The notes under the pieces are model-generated. The model made no database searches and had not been told where the DNA came from. It worked only from the letters and a program-made list of their open reading frames with translations. A DNA stretch of 64,000 nucleotides from Gardnerella piotii (GTDB taxonomy: Bacteria > Actinomycetota > Actinomycetes > Actinomycetales > Bifidobacteriaceae), in NCBI RefSeq assembly GCF_003397585.1, contig NZ_QJUV01000001.1:868001-932000 (forward strand). Reading direction: 5' to 3'. Positions 19,578 to 29,600 of this stretch are shown here, in pieces (the stretch's first letter is position 1; every line of letters starts with the position of its first letter). The translations under genes were made by a program, and so were the position numbers.

Positions 19578-20304
19578 AAAAAATCCAATCTTCAAAAATA
19601 AGAGAATAAAAAATCTTAATTAGCGCACTAACAACACCAATACGAACGTCTTTTCTATCTCCAGAAATATTTAGTTGAGCGCAAAGCGTAAAACCGTGAT
19701 CAACTGAATAAGTAGAACATCTACTTAAAGAAAGATTGCTTATTTTGCCACATTTACACTCAAAAACACGATCTTTAATATTGTTAATTTTTAGCGAAAC
19801 TAAATCAAAATCAAGCGAAGAACAGCGCTTTGAAGCAACATTTGGAATAAAAATTCCAACGTAAGCCAATCCTTGCGGTTTTAAGCCATCGGGACCAGGC
19901 CCTGCAACGCCAGTAGTAGACAATCCAATAACAGGAAAATCTGCACTATCAACATCTTTACTAGAATCCGTGCAATCATATTGCCACTTTGCGCCGCTAT
20001 ACAATCTTGCGCAACCAAACGCCATTTGTTTTGCAACGCTAGGCTCTACAGCACCGCAAGTTTTAAGCAAATCGCAATCCACGCCAAGAATCTTAGATTT
20101 TTCGCGAATATCGTAAGTAACAGCCGATCCAAGAAAAACCTTTGAGGCTCCAGGAATATTTACAAACGAATCCGCAAGAAGTCCTCCCGTTAAAGATTCT
20201 GCACAAGAAATATGCAAAGAATTATTCACACAAAAATCGAGAATTTTGCTTGCAAAATCGTCTGTAGAATCGTTTGCAAAAACGCTTGCCAAATCGTCAC
20301 ACAT
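19564..20304 (-). CDS. CinA-family nicotinamide-nucleotide amidase-like protein (PncC domain)
   Basis: The single CinA C-terminal domain is present: SCAESLTGGLLADSFVNIPG, VFLGSAVTYDIREKS and GLSTTGVAGPGP. Homologues deamidate NMN to nicotinate mononucleotide. The ATG at 20304 gives 246 residues, well above the roughly 160 of stand-alone PncC. The extra length is an Asp/Ser insert before GLSTTG and a Cys/Ser-rich insert near the C-terminus (KCGKISNLSLSRC). The start follows the pgsA stop by four bases. The order pgsA-cinA-DUF3046-recA is actinobacterial. Activity with these inserts is uncertain. Confidence 0.85.
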   Translation of the reverse strand: MCDDLASVFANDSTDDFASKILDFCVNNSLHISCAESLTGGLLADSFVNIPGASKVFLGSAVTYDIREKSKILGVDCDLLKTCGAVEPSVAKQMAFGCARLYSGAKWQYDCTDSSKDVDSADFPVIGLSTTGVAGPGPDGLKPQGLAYVGIFIPNVASKRCSSLDFDLVSLKINNIKDRVFECKCGKISNLSLSRCSTYSVDHGFTLCAQLNISGDRKDVRIGVVSALIKIFYSLIFEDWIFYART

Positions 20305-20308
20305 TTTA

Positions 20309-20923
20309 CTATCGCTTAAATGCACCGCGCACGTAAAGGAATCCAGAATAGAGCGCAAAACCAAGAGCAATGCCTATAAAACCGTAGCAAAGCGAGTAAT
20401 AGCACACAACCCAAACAGAAACATTGTAAGCGCAAAATATTGGAACAATAGGCGCAAGCAACATTGAAATTCCAACAGATTGAGAAAGCGTCTTATACTT
20501 TCCAGCCCAAGATGCTGCAATAACTTTTCCGCCTTTATCTATAACGTAAAAACGCAAAACCGTAATGCCTATTTCTCTAAGAATAAACAGTAGAGTAATC
20601 CACCAATAAAGCTCGCCAAAAGCAGAAGCAATAATAAGAGCAGAAAGTATTAAAAGCTTATCGGCAATAGGATCTAAGAGTTTTCCAAGCTCTGTAACTT
20701 GATTATATTTTCTTGCCATCCAACCGTCTAATTTATCTGTTGAAGCTGCGATTATAAACATTGCAAATGCAGCCCAGCGAACCGAAGTAGAAGCATAGCC
20801 CCAAGGTCCAGAAATAAGATACAAAACGATGAATACAACAGAAAGAGCTATTCTTATGTAAGTCACAATATTTGGAGCACAATTCCAACCTTCTAGCAAC
20901 TTAGACTTACCATTTTGCAACAT
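20309..20923 (-). CDS. pgsA: CDP-diacylglycerol-glycerol-3-phosphate 3-phosphatidyltransferase
   Basis: Membrane enzyme making phosphatidylglycerol phosphate, the precursor of phosphatidylglycerol. The intact CDP-alcohol motif D-x2-DG-x2-AR...G-x3-D-x3-D is visible as DKLDGWMARKYN followed by GKLLDPIADK. About five membrane helices. The frame is open to 20971, but ATG 20923 (MLQNGKSKLLEG) has ATGGAGG nine bases upstream, giving 204 residues. Phosphatidylglycerol made here would be the substrate of the MprF-like and LTA-synthase-like enzymes at 34-41 kb. Confidence 0.93.
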   Translation of the reverse strand: MLQNGKSKLLEGWNCAPNIVTYIRIALSVVFIVLYLISGPWGYASTSVRWAAFAMFIIAASTDKLDGWMARKYNQVTELGKLLDPIADKLLILSALIIASAFGELYWWITLLFILREIGITVLRFYVIDKGGKVIAASWAGKYKTLSQSVGISMLLAPIVPIFCAYNVSVWVVCYYSLCYGFIGIALGFALYSGFLYVRGAFKR

Positions 20924-21023
20924 CGTTAATACCTCCATAACCGCTACACAAACATGGTATAGCAAACGCAAAACTTAATTAAAAACAATGCTTTAGCAAT
21001 GCTTTTACAATACTTAATTATTC

Positions 21024-23723
21024 TTAATTCAAAGAATCAGACTCACCTTTAATAAAAGCTAAGACTTTAGGCAAATCTTGCGGCTGAACAAGAACTTCAC
21101 GCGCTTTAGAGCCTTCCGAAGGCCCAACAACGCCACGCGACTCAAGCAAATCCATAAGCCTACCTGCCTTAGAGAATCCAACACGAAGCTTTCGTTGAAG
21201 CATAGACGTAGATCCAAATTGTGCACCAACAACAAGCTCGGCAGCTTGAAGGAGCTCATCCATATCGTCGCCAATATCTGTTGTTTTAGCTTGCACTTGA
21301 GCCTGTTCATCTGCTTTTGCAGCCATTTGCTCAATGTCTTCCCTATATTTTGGCTTTCGCTGAGTTCTAACATATTCTACAGCTTTACGAATCTCTGATT
21401 CGCTAACCCAAGATCCTTGTACACGTTGAGGCTTAGCAGCGCCCATTGGAAGGAACAAAGCATCTCCTTGACCAATCAAAGTTTCCGCACCAACAGTGTC
21501 TAGAATAACCCTAGAATCCGTAGCAGAAGATGTAGCAAAAGCCAGTCGAGACGGAATATTCGCCTTAATCAAGCCAGTTACAACATCAACAGAAGGGCGT
21601 TGAGTCGCAAGAACCAGATGCACACCTGCAGCACGAGCAAGCTGCGTGATTCGCTGAATAGAACTTTCAACATCGTTTTTTGCAACCATCATCAAATCAG
21701 CCATCTCGTCTACAACAACAAGCAAATACGGGTATGGCGCAACTTTTCTCTCGGAGCCTTTTGGCGCATGAACCTTGCCTTCGCGCACAGCCTTGTTGAA
21801 GTCTTTTACATGGCGGAAACCAAAGAATTGCAAGTCATCATAGCGCGCATCCATCTCTTTAACAACCCATTCAAGAGCTTGAGCAGCCTTCTTAGGATTC
21901 GTAATAATAGGAGTTAACAAATGAGGAATTCCAGCATACGCAGAAAGCTCTACTCGCTTTGGATCCACCAAAATCATGCGAACCTGCTCTGGAGTAGCAC
22001 GCATAATAATCGAAGTTAGCATAGAGTTTATAAAGCTTGACTTTCCAGAACCAGTAGCACCAGCAACAAGCAAATGCGGCATTTTATCTAGAGCAGCAGT
22101 TACAAAATGACCCTCAACGTCTTTACCAACTCCAGTGAGCATAGGATTTGAATCCTGGCGAGCTTTATCTGACCTTAAAACATCTCCAAGGTTTACAATC
22201 TCTCGATCTACGTTTGGAATCTCTATACCAATCGCAGACTTTCCTGGAATTGGAGACAAAATACGCACATCTGTGCTTGCTACAGCGTACGCAATATTTT
22301 TTTGAAGATTTGTGACTTTTTCAACTTTTACTCCAGGCCCCAGCTCAACTTCGTATTGAGTAACAGAAGGCCCTCTTAAAAAGCCAATAACCTTTGCATC
22401 TACTTCAAACTGTTCAAACGTAGAAGTTAGCGCACGAATTACGCGATCATTTGCAGGAGTTCTAGTTGCGTGCGGTTTTCCGTGAACAAGAATGTTCAAA
22501 TCTGGCAATCTGTACGGCTCTTCGCTGTACTCACTTGAAGAATCGTTAGAATCGTTTGCATTATTGGCGTTGCCCACACTATCTTCATCATTTTCTTGCG
22601 ATGACCTATATTGATCCAACTGCTGACCAGGCATTTTACTCCATGGATCATTGCTATATTGCGATTCGCCACTAATTGGCGCTTTTGGAAATTCGTCAAT
22701 ATACATTTGACCAGAAGACGGCAAAGAATTAGCGCCATAAGTGCCATTAGAAACACCATTAGAAGCAACAACACGCGGATGATTACTTTGATTCTGATCT
22801 TCTTGCGGGTCCGATTTAGAGCCGTAGTCTTCAATAGAGTAACCATCTTGACTTGGCTTAGAAGAAGCGCTAAGAAAAGCATCATCTCCAGCATACGCAT
22901 CTAAAAGTTCGCTATTACTATCCTTCTTTTTAGAGCCGAACATAGAATTAAAAATTTTAGAGATTATTGAATTGTGCAAATCTTTACGCGACTTTTCCGA
23001 TTCACTAGAATCATGAGTTGGAACGCCTTCTGCAAACTCAAGATCATCGCTGCCATTACTCGAATTTTCATCATCTGTATTCTCTAAGTCTTGATTATTC
23101 TTTGACTTTTTAGAGAAAATAGATGAAACAAATTGAGTCACATCTTCAACATGTAATTTAAGAATCATTAAAATAGCAAAAATTGCAATAATAACAAAAA
23201 TTGTAAGAGCAAAAATCCTAGATAATCCCCAGGCCAAAGGAGAACCTAAGAAGAATCCTAATAATCCGCCAGATTTCTGCAAATCATCTATATTAAATTC
23301 TTGATTTTTGCTTGCAATCAAAATGTCTAAAATTGAGCAAATTGACCATAGAAGAAGAACAAAACCACCTATAACACGAGGATTTCCAGATTTAGCACCA
23401 CTATTTCGCATAAGCCTAATAGCAACCGCACTAAGCCACACTGGCAAAACAACGCTCATAATGCCAAAAATCGCGGAAGATAAAGAGTGCAAAGCAACGC
23501 CTAAGAATCCGCTAACTCTAAACCATTCAGATGCGCAAAAAAGAACAGCAAGAATAAGCATTACAAAGCACAATCCATCTCTACGGTATGCCTCATCGTA
23601 TTGCCCAACTCCAAAAAGCGAGCGAACTGCTTTGCCAATAACACGCGGAACAAAAAGCAGAGCAGACTCCCAAAATGGCTCATTAGTCTGCGCTTTAGAC
23701 TGCTTACCACCATTGTTTGGCAT
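21024..23723 (-). CDS. ftsK: DNA translocase FtsK/SpoIIIE
   Basis: Septum-anchored motor that pumps chromosome ends into daughter cells. Four or five membrane helices lie in the first 190 residues, then a roughly 200-residue Asp/Ser/Asn-rich linker, then the motor with Walker [10 protein letters not shown] and [19 protein letters not shown], and a C-terminal gamma winged-helix domain ([16 protein letters not shown]). The ATG at 23723 has GGAGGAGCG and gives 899 residues; the frame extends 15 codons further. The gamma domain identifies it as chromosomal FtsK, not a type VII secretion ATPase. Confidence 0.96.
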   Translation of the reverse strand: MPNNGGKQSKAQTNEPFWESALLFVPRVIGKAVRSLFGVGQYDEAYRRDGLCFVMLILAVLFCASEWFRVSGFLGVALHSLSSAIFGIMSVVLPVWLSAVAIRLMRNSGAKSGNPRVIGGFVLLLWSICSILDILIASKNQEFNIDDLQKSGGLLGFFLGSPLAWGLSRIFALTIFVIIAIFAILMILKLHVEDVTQFVSSIFSKKSKNNQDLENTDDENSSNGSDDLEFAEGVPTHDSSESEKSRKDLHNSIISKIFNSMFGSKKKDSNSELLDAYAGDDAFLSASSKPSQDGYSIEDYGSKSDPQEDQNQSNHPRVVASNGVSNGTYGANSLPSSGQMYIDEFPKAPISGESQYSNDPWSKMPGQQLDQYRSSQENDEDSVGNANNANDSNDSSSEYSEEPYRLPDLNILVHGKPHATRTPANDRVIRALTSTFEQFEVDAKVIGFLRGPSVTQYEVELGPGVKVEKVTNLQKNIAYAVASTDVRILSPIPGKSAIGIEIPNVDREIVNLGDVLRSDKARQDSNPMLTGVGKDVEGHFVTAALDKMPHLLVAGATGSGKSSFINSMLTSIIMRATPEQVRMILVDPKRVELSAYAGIPHLLTPIITNPKKAAQALEWVVKEMDARYDDLQFFGFRHVKDFNKAVREGKVHAPKGSERKVAPYPYLLVVVDEMADLMMVAKNDVESSIQRITQLARAAGVHLVLATQRPSVDVVTGLIKANIPSRLAFATSSATDSRVILDTVGAETLIGQGDALFLPMGAAKPQRVQGSWVSESEIRKAVEYVRTQRKPKYREDIEQMAAKADEQAQVQAKTTDIGDDMDELLQAAELVVGAQFGSTSMLQRKLRVGFSKAGRLMDLLESRGVVGPSEGSKAREVLVQPQDLPKVLAFIKGESDSLN

Positions 23724-23952
23724 ATAAATCGCTCCTCCATAAAATGCGCGTACAAAAACCGCTAACAACTAGCAAGCTAATCGCCAGCAATCATTCACAT
23801 TAAGTACAAACACCAACCGAATTACTTAAAATTATCCAATCAATATTATCAAATTAATAGCTTTACTTATTCTACTCCAAAGCGTGCTAACAAAATAAAC
23901 GTGTTTGAACACAAAAACAAGACAAAACAGAAAGCCATACAGAGTAAAAAAA

Positions 23953-23975
23953 AATCGGCTGTGAAGCAGCCGATT
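23953..23975 (-). terminator. Terminator after tRNA-His
   Basis: Perfect 9-base arms (AATCGGCTG/CAGCCGATT) with a five-base loop, followed on the minus strand by nine T (23946-23954). It begins three bases beyond the tRNA 3' end. The remaining bases between it and ftsK (23724-23945) hold no recognised gene and presumably carry the ftsK promoter. Confidence 0.92.
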
Positions 23976-23978
23976 AAG

Positions 23979-24055
23979 TGGGGTGGCTAACGCGGCTTGA
24001 ACGCGCGACCTTCTGAACCACAATCAGATGCTCTACCGACTGAGCTATAGCCACC
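23979..24055 (-). tRNA. tRNA-His (GUG)
   Basis: Cloverleaf on the minus strand with acceptor GTGGCTA/TAGCCAC, anticodon stem TCTGA/TCAGA and loop TTGTGGT, anticodon GTG (24021-24019). The extra G at position -1 (24055) and the C discriminator are the tRNA-His identity elements. The 3' CCA is encoded (23981-23979), unlike in tRNA-Gln of this window. Confidence 0.96.
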
Positions 24056-24186
24056 ATTACAGCGCGAAACCCTTCGGGAATCGCACAACAGAGGAATACT
24101 ATACACGATTTTTCTAATTTGCGCTACCCTTGCGATTTTCGGCGCGTCGCACAAAATACGACGTTACTTAATGACACAATAAGACT

Positions 24187-25560
24187 ATGAGTTTTTTGCA
24201 AAAATCAAATGCAACCAGCATGCTCAACGAGCAAGCAGAACATTGGAAAAGCGTTGAAAACAATCGCACTTTTGGCATTCTAAATTCAGCATCACACACA
24301 ACTACAGCACTTCTTTTAGGATCTGGAGAGCTTGGAAAAGAAATCGCTATAGAGCTTATAAGACTTGGTATTAAAGTATGTGCTGCAGATAGCTATGCAA
24401 ATGCTCCAGCAATGCAAGTTGCGCAAGAAAATCGCGTTTTAGATATGAGCGATTCTAAAAAATTGCAAGAACTAATAAACAACATAAACCCGAACATAAT
24501 AATCCCAGAAGTTGAAGCAATATCAACCGAAGTATTAAAAGACGTTGTTAAAAACAAAAAAATTCAAGTTGTTCCAAGCTCTAGTATCACTTCGATTGCA
24601 ATGGATCGCGAAGCTTTGCGAAAAATCGCCCACGAAAAAATTGGTTTGCCTACTACACCATATTGTTTTGCTTCAAGCTACAAAGAGTTAGAAGAAGGAG
24701 CAAAAATCGTAGGGTATCCATGCGTAGTAAAACCAATTATGAGTTCTTCTGGTCATGGTCAATCTATTGTAAAAGATCCTAAAAATCTTGAAGATGCTTG
24801 GATAGAAGCACAAAATGGAAGAAGATCTAAGCATAAAACACAAAACTTGCAGAGTGAAGATAGTGAAAATAATGAAGATATATCTCGCGTAATCGTAGAA
24901 TCACTTGCTCCTTTAGACTACGAATTAACGGTTTTAACAGTGTGCTCAAGCGCTGGAATAACAACATGCGAACCTATTGCACAATGCCAAGAAAACGGCG
25001 ACTACAGGCAATCATGGCAACCAGCAAACATACCAGAAAATGTTAGAAAATCAGCTCAAAATATTGCAAAACAAGCCGTAGAAGGTTTAAGCAAAATAGC
25101 AAAAGAGAACGGCGAAACATGCTGGGGCATTTATGGAGTTGAACTCTTTGTTCTTAAGAATGGAGATTTACTTTTTAACGAACTATCCCCTAGACCGCAC
25201 GATACTGGCATGGTAACAATGATTTCGCAATATTATAGCGAGTTTGCTTTGCATGTTTTAGCCATTTTAGGTGTTCCAATCACACAAAAGCATACTGCTC
25301 TTTGCTTAAAAGATAACAAAGTTGCATTAAGCCACGCACTTGTTGTGCAAGGAAACGGTGCTGTAGGATTTACAAATCTTGCGCAAGCATTAGATGAAGA
25401 AGATTGCACAAGATGCGATATACGAATTTTTGGAAAACCAGAAGTTCACGGCTCAAGACGAATGGGTGTTATTTTGACAGTATCGAACAGCGTAAATGAC
25501 GCAAAATCTTGTGCGACACGCATTGCAAGCAAATTACACACAGTAGAACTGCCATCGTAG
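24187..25560 (+). CDS. purT: Formate-dependent GAR transformylase (PurT)
   Basis: ATP-grasp enzyme that formylates glycinamide ribonucleotide with free formate. It begins with the dinucleotide-like loop LLLGSGELGKEIAIE, continues with an ATP-grasp core (VVKPIMSSSGHGQSIV) and ends with the PurT-type NELSPRPHDTGMVTM. At 457 residues it is longer than typical (about 390), from a 37-residue N-terminal extension and a Ser/Asn/Glu insert near 215-235. No ribosome site is visible before the ATG at 24187. It opens the purine cluster; no purN was seen in the window. Confidence 0.93.
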   Translation: MSFLQKSNATSMLNEQAEHWKSVENNRTFGILNSASHTTTALLLGSGELGKEIAIELIRLGIKVCAADSYANAPAMQVAQENRVLDMSDSKKLQELINNINPNIIIPEVEAISTEVLKDVVKNKKIQVVPSSSITSIAMDREALRKIAHEKIGLPTTPYCFASSYKELEEGAKIVGYPCVVKPIMSSSGHGQSIVKDPKNLEDAWIEAQNGRRSKHKTQNLQSEDSENNEDISRVIVESLAPLDYELTVLTVCSSAGITTCEPIAQCQENGDYRQSWQPANIPENVRKSAQNIAKQAVEGLSKIAKENGETCWGIYGVELFVLKNGDLLFNELSPRPHDTGMVTMISQYYSEFALHVLAILGVPITQKHTALCLKDNKVALSHALVVQGNGAVGFTNLAQALDEEDCTRCDIRIFGKPEVHGSRRMGVILTVSNSVNDAKSCATRIASKLHTVELPS

Positions 25561-25593
25561 AACGCTGAAAAGTCAAGGTTTTTACTACTTTTA

Positions 25594-25645
25594 TTAGACA
25601 AAAAATCAAAAAATAATACAAATAAAATGTAGGTAACAATTGTTA
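25594..25645 (+). promoter_or_regulatory. Candidate purC promoter with palindromic operator
   Basis: A -35-like TTAGAC (25594-25599) is followed after 17 bases by TACAAA (25617-25622). Twelve bases further downstream is a perfect 12-base palindrome TAACAATTGTTA (25634-25645), in a position where a repressor would block early transcription. The remaining leader to 25730 has no recognised riboswitch. Confidence 0.4.
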
Positions 25646-25730
25646 GTCTAATCTTGCTGGCGGTTGAATAAACCTTCAAATAATGATGGTTTGCAACACT
25701 CAGCCATGGATACAACGGAGAGGCACGTCA

Positions 25731-26513
25731 ATGGAAAAACTTGACAAGTTGTATGAAGGTAAAGCAAAGAAATTGTATGCCACGAGTAACGATAACGTTC
25801 TGTGGGTTCAATACATGAATCAAGCTACAGCTGGCAATGGTCTTAAAAAGGCTCAAATTGCTGGAAAAGGAAGCTTAAATAATCAAATCACTTCTCTACT
25901 GTTCAATCTTCTTAAAGCTCGTGGAGTTAAAAGCCATTTTCTTGGCAGAATTTCAGATACCGAACAACTTGTAAAGCGCATGAAGATGTTTCCGCTAGAA
26001 ATAATAATGCGAAACACAGCTGCTGGTTCTTTTGCAAAACGATATGCCGTTAAAGAAGGAACTGCACTAAAAAAGCCTCTTTTGGAGTTTTGTGTAAAGT
26101 CAGACGATCTTGGCGATCCTTTTATTAACCCAGAAGGCGTTGTAGCTTTAGGTCTTGCTAGCGAAAGCGAAATGGCAGAAATCACAAAGCAAGCTCACGC
26201 TGTAAACAATGCACTTTTGGATATTTTCAACAAAATCGACGTTCAACTCGTTGACTTTAAGATTGAAGAAGGCATAGACGCACAAGGAAACATTCTTCTT
26301 GCAGACGAGATAACGCCAGATACATGCCGACTTTGGGATAAGCGCAATACGAATGGCTCTGAAGTAAGTCATTTAGATAAAGACTTGTTCAGACGCGATT
26401 TAGGAGACATAATTCCAGCCTACGAAGAAATATTCTCGAGGCTTAAATCTCTTGCGCAAAGCGAAGGAGTAAACTTCGACGAAGTCAATCCAAACGATTG
26501 CGCTGAACAATAA
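25731..26513 (+). CDS. purC: SAICAR synthase
   Basis: Joins CAIR and aspartate to form SAICAR in purine synthesis. The N-terminal motif is [13 protein letters not shown], with [32 protein letters not shown] and [16 protein letters not shown] further on. The frame starts at 25683, but the ATG at 25731 has ACGGAGAGG and gives the family N-terminus [10 protein letters not shown] (260 residues). A 170-base gap with its own candidate promoter separates it from purT. Confidence 0.96.
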   Translation: MEKLDKLYEGKAKKLYATSNDNVLWVQYMNQATAGNGLKKAQIAGKGSLNNQITSLLFNLLKARGVKSHFLGRISDTEQLVKRMKMFPLEIIMRNTAAGSFAKRYAVKEGTALKKPLLEFCVKSDDLGDPFINPEGVVALGLASESEMAEITKQAHAVNNALLDIFNKIDVQLVDFKIEEGIDAQGNILLADEITPDTCRLWDKRNTNGSEVSHLDKDLFRRDLGDIIPAYEEIFSRLKSLAQSEGVNFDEVNPNDCAEQ

Positions 26514-26520
26514 TTTTAAT

Positions 26521-26549
26521 GTGGCTCGCATCTTTTAGGTGCGAGCCAC
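26521..26549 (+). terminator. Strong hairpin between purC and purL (no T-run)
   Basis: Perfect 10-base arms GTGGCTCGCA/TGCGAGCCAC enclose a nine-base loop eight bases after the purC stop. The + strand continues GCGCGTTC without a U-run, so this is not a canonical terminator; it may stabilise the purC 3' end or cause partial termination. Confidence 0.5.
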
Positions 26550-26639
26550 GCGCGTTCTTAAACAAATAAATAAACAAACAAGCAAACAAAAATAGCCAAA
26601 CACAAATAGCCAAAACTACAATTGCAAGGCAGGTTCACC

Positions 26640-29600
26640 GTGGTATTTCGCGTTTATGTTGAAAAACGATCTGGTTTCGATATAAAAGCCCAACATCTTA
26701 ATCACGAGCTTAAAGAAATTCTTGGTATTGATTCTCTAAAATCCACGCGCATAATCAACAGGTATGATGTAGAAGGAATATCTAAAGATCTTTTTAACAC
26801 TGCTGTTAAAACGGTTCTTAGCGAGCCTACAGTAGACAACACTTACGACTACTTGCCTATTAGCACAAATGAGCATGTTGTTGCTATAGAGTTCCTTCCT
26901 GGCCAGTTTGATCAGCGCGCGCAATCCGCAAGCGAATGCGTACAAATGATTAGTCAGGGAGAATGCCCTAAAGTTAGAACTGCTCAAATTCTTGCTTTTA
27001 ATGGCAATTTGTCTAAAGAAGATATTGACTCAATTAAACACTACGTTATTAATCCAGTAGAAGCTCGCGAAGCATCGCTAGATAGTGTCGATACGCTTAA
27101 GAGTGAGGCAATTGTTCCAGCAAACGTAGAAGTATTAGACGGATTTAACGATTTAGATTCCAACGGCTTGCAAAAATTCATTGAAGATCGCGCGCTAGCA
27201 ATGGACTTGGCTGATGCTAAATTCTGCCAAGACTATTTTAGAAGCGAAAATCGCAATCCAACTATTACAGAAATAAAAGTAATAGACACGTATTGGTCCG
27301 ACCATTGCCGCCATACTACTTTTGGAACGCATTTTGAAAACGTTCAAATAGATGACGAGCAAGTAAAAGATGCATTTAATCGTTATCTTAAACTACGAGA
27401 AGAGCTTAAGCGCACAAATAAGCCGATTTGCCTTATGGACATGGCAACTATTGGCGCAAAATATTTAAAGCATACAGGAAAGCTTAAAAACTTAGACGAA
27501 TCCGAAGAAATCAACGCGTGCACAGTAAAAGTAAAAGTTGACGTTAATGGGCACGATGAAGACTGGCTGTTTTTGTTCAAAAACGAAACGCATAATCATC
27601 CTACAGAAATCGAACCCTTTGGCGGCGCTGCAACTTGCATTGGCGGTTGCATTCGAGACCCTCTTTCGGGACGCTCCTACGTATATCAAGCAATGCGCGT
27701 AACTGGAGCAGCCGACCCTAGAACTCCTATTAGCGAAACTTTAGAAGGAAAACTATCTCAACGAAAAATCGTAACTTCTGCAGCTGCAGGCTACTCGTCT
27801 TACGGAAATCAAATTGGATTAGCAACAGGCGAAGTACACGAGCTTTACCACCCAGGATATGTTGCCAAACGAATGGAAGTTGGAGCGGTTGTGGCAGCTA
27901 CCCCAGCAGACCACGTTAGAAGAGAAACACCTGAGCAAGGAGATGTGATTATTCTTCTAGGCGGCAGAACTGGAAGAGACGGAATTGGCGGAGCAACAGG
28001 TGCTTCTAAAGCGCAAGACGCAGACAGCATTGAAGAGTGCGGAGCAGAAGTTCAAAAAGGAAATGCACCTATTGAACGCAAGTTGCAAAGACTTTTTAGA
28101 CGCAAAGACGCATGCCGTCTTATTAAGCGTTGCAACGATTTTGGCGCTGGTGGCGTAAGCGTTGCAACTGGAGAAATCGCAGATGGCTTGATTATTAACT
28201 TAGACAAGGTGTCTAAAAAATACGAAGGCCTTGATGGCACGGAGCTTGCGATTTCTGAATCTCAAGAGCGCATGGCAGTTGATGTTTCTGCAAGCGATGC
28301 AGACGAATTTTTGAGCTACGCGCGTCAAGAAAATTTGGAAGCGCAAATTGTAGCTACAGTTACAAAAGAAGCTAGAATGAAAATGACTTGGCGAGGAAAA
28401 ACAATTGTTGATCTAAGCCGCGAATTCCTAGCTTCTAATGGCGCTCCAAAAACACAAGATATTTACGTTGAAAATGGCAAAAATTATGCTACAAAATGGC
28501 AAGACGAAAGTGGAGTTTACTCTGGAAAGTCTTTAGCTGAGCGCATTAAAAATCTTGTTTCTAACATAAACGTTTGCTCAAACAAAGGCCTTAGCGAAAT
28601 GTTTGACTCCACTATTGGAGCCGCAACCGTTCTTATGCCATTTGGCGGCCGCCGTCAGCTCACTCCAGCACAAGCAATGGTCGCAAAATTCCCAGTGTTT
28701 GGCGAAACAAACACCGCTTCTGCAATGTCTTGGGGATTTAACCCATACATTATGGAAAAGAACCAATTTACGGGAGCGTACATATCGGTTGTAGAATCTT
28801 TAGCAAAGCTTGTAGCAAGCGGTTTTACAATCGAAAACGCTTATTTAAGCCTTCAAGAATATTTTGGCAAACCGCAAAATGTTCCAGAAAGATGGGGAAA
28901 GCCTACTGCAGCAGTTCTTGGCGCTTTAAGCGCGCAAATTGATTTTGGCGTTGGCGCGATTGGCGGTAAAGACTCTATGAGCGGAAGCTTTGAAAATCTT
29001 GACGTTCCTCCAACTCTTATATCGTTTGCTGTTTCCACAGGAGACGCGCGAAATGCTGTTTCGCCAGAATTCAAAAAAACCAATAGTAAAATCCTAAGAA
29101 TACTACCTACGTATAAAGAAGACGGCATTACACCTAACGCTCAAAGCTTCTTAGAGGCGATTAGGATTGTTGAAAATCTTACTTCAAGCAAGCGCGCGCT
29201 AGCAATTAGCACTCCAGGTTTTGGAGCTAGTGCAGAAAGCTTGTTTAAGATGACTTTAGGCAACCATATTGGATTAAAACTTAACGACTCTGTTAAAACA
29301 GACGACTTGTTTAAGTCTAGATATGGAACTTTCTTTGTAGAAGTGGATGAAGATTTTAACGTTGATGATTTTGCAAACAAGGTTAGCAAAAATCTTGTAA
29401 ACGTTGAAGTTATTGGACAAACGTGCAATGAATTTAAGCTTTATGCTTGCAACGAAATTATTAGTTTAGATGATTTACAGGAAGATTGGGAAAGTCCTCT
29501 AGAGAGCATTTTCCCATATAGAGGTAAAGGAAGCGCAGTTCGCGAAATAAATTCCACTAATCGAAAGCCTGTTAGAAATCATATGAAATCTAGCAGAAGA

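Noticed and set aside
21024-23723. FtsK/SpoIIIE protein considered as the ATPase of a type VII secretion system
   Set aside because: It has a single motor, the N-terminal helices and the C-terminal gamma domain of chromosomal FtsK, and lies in the pgsA-recA neighbourhood.
25561-25730. Purine riboswitch upstream of purC
   Set aside because: No three-helix aptamer with the conserved loop bases could be drawn; only a 12-base palindrome and a candidate promoter are visible.
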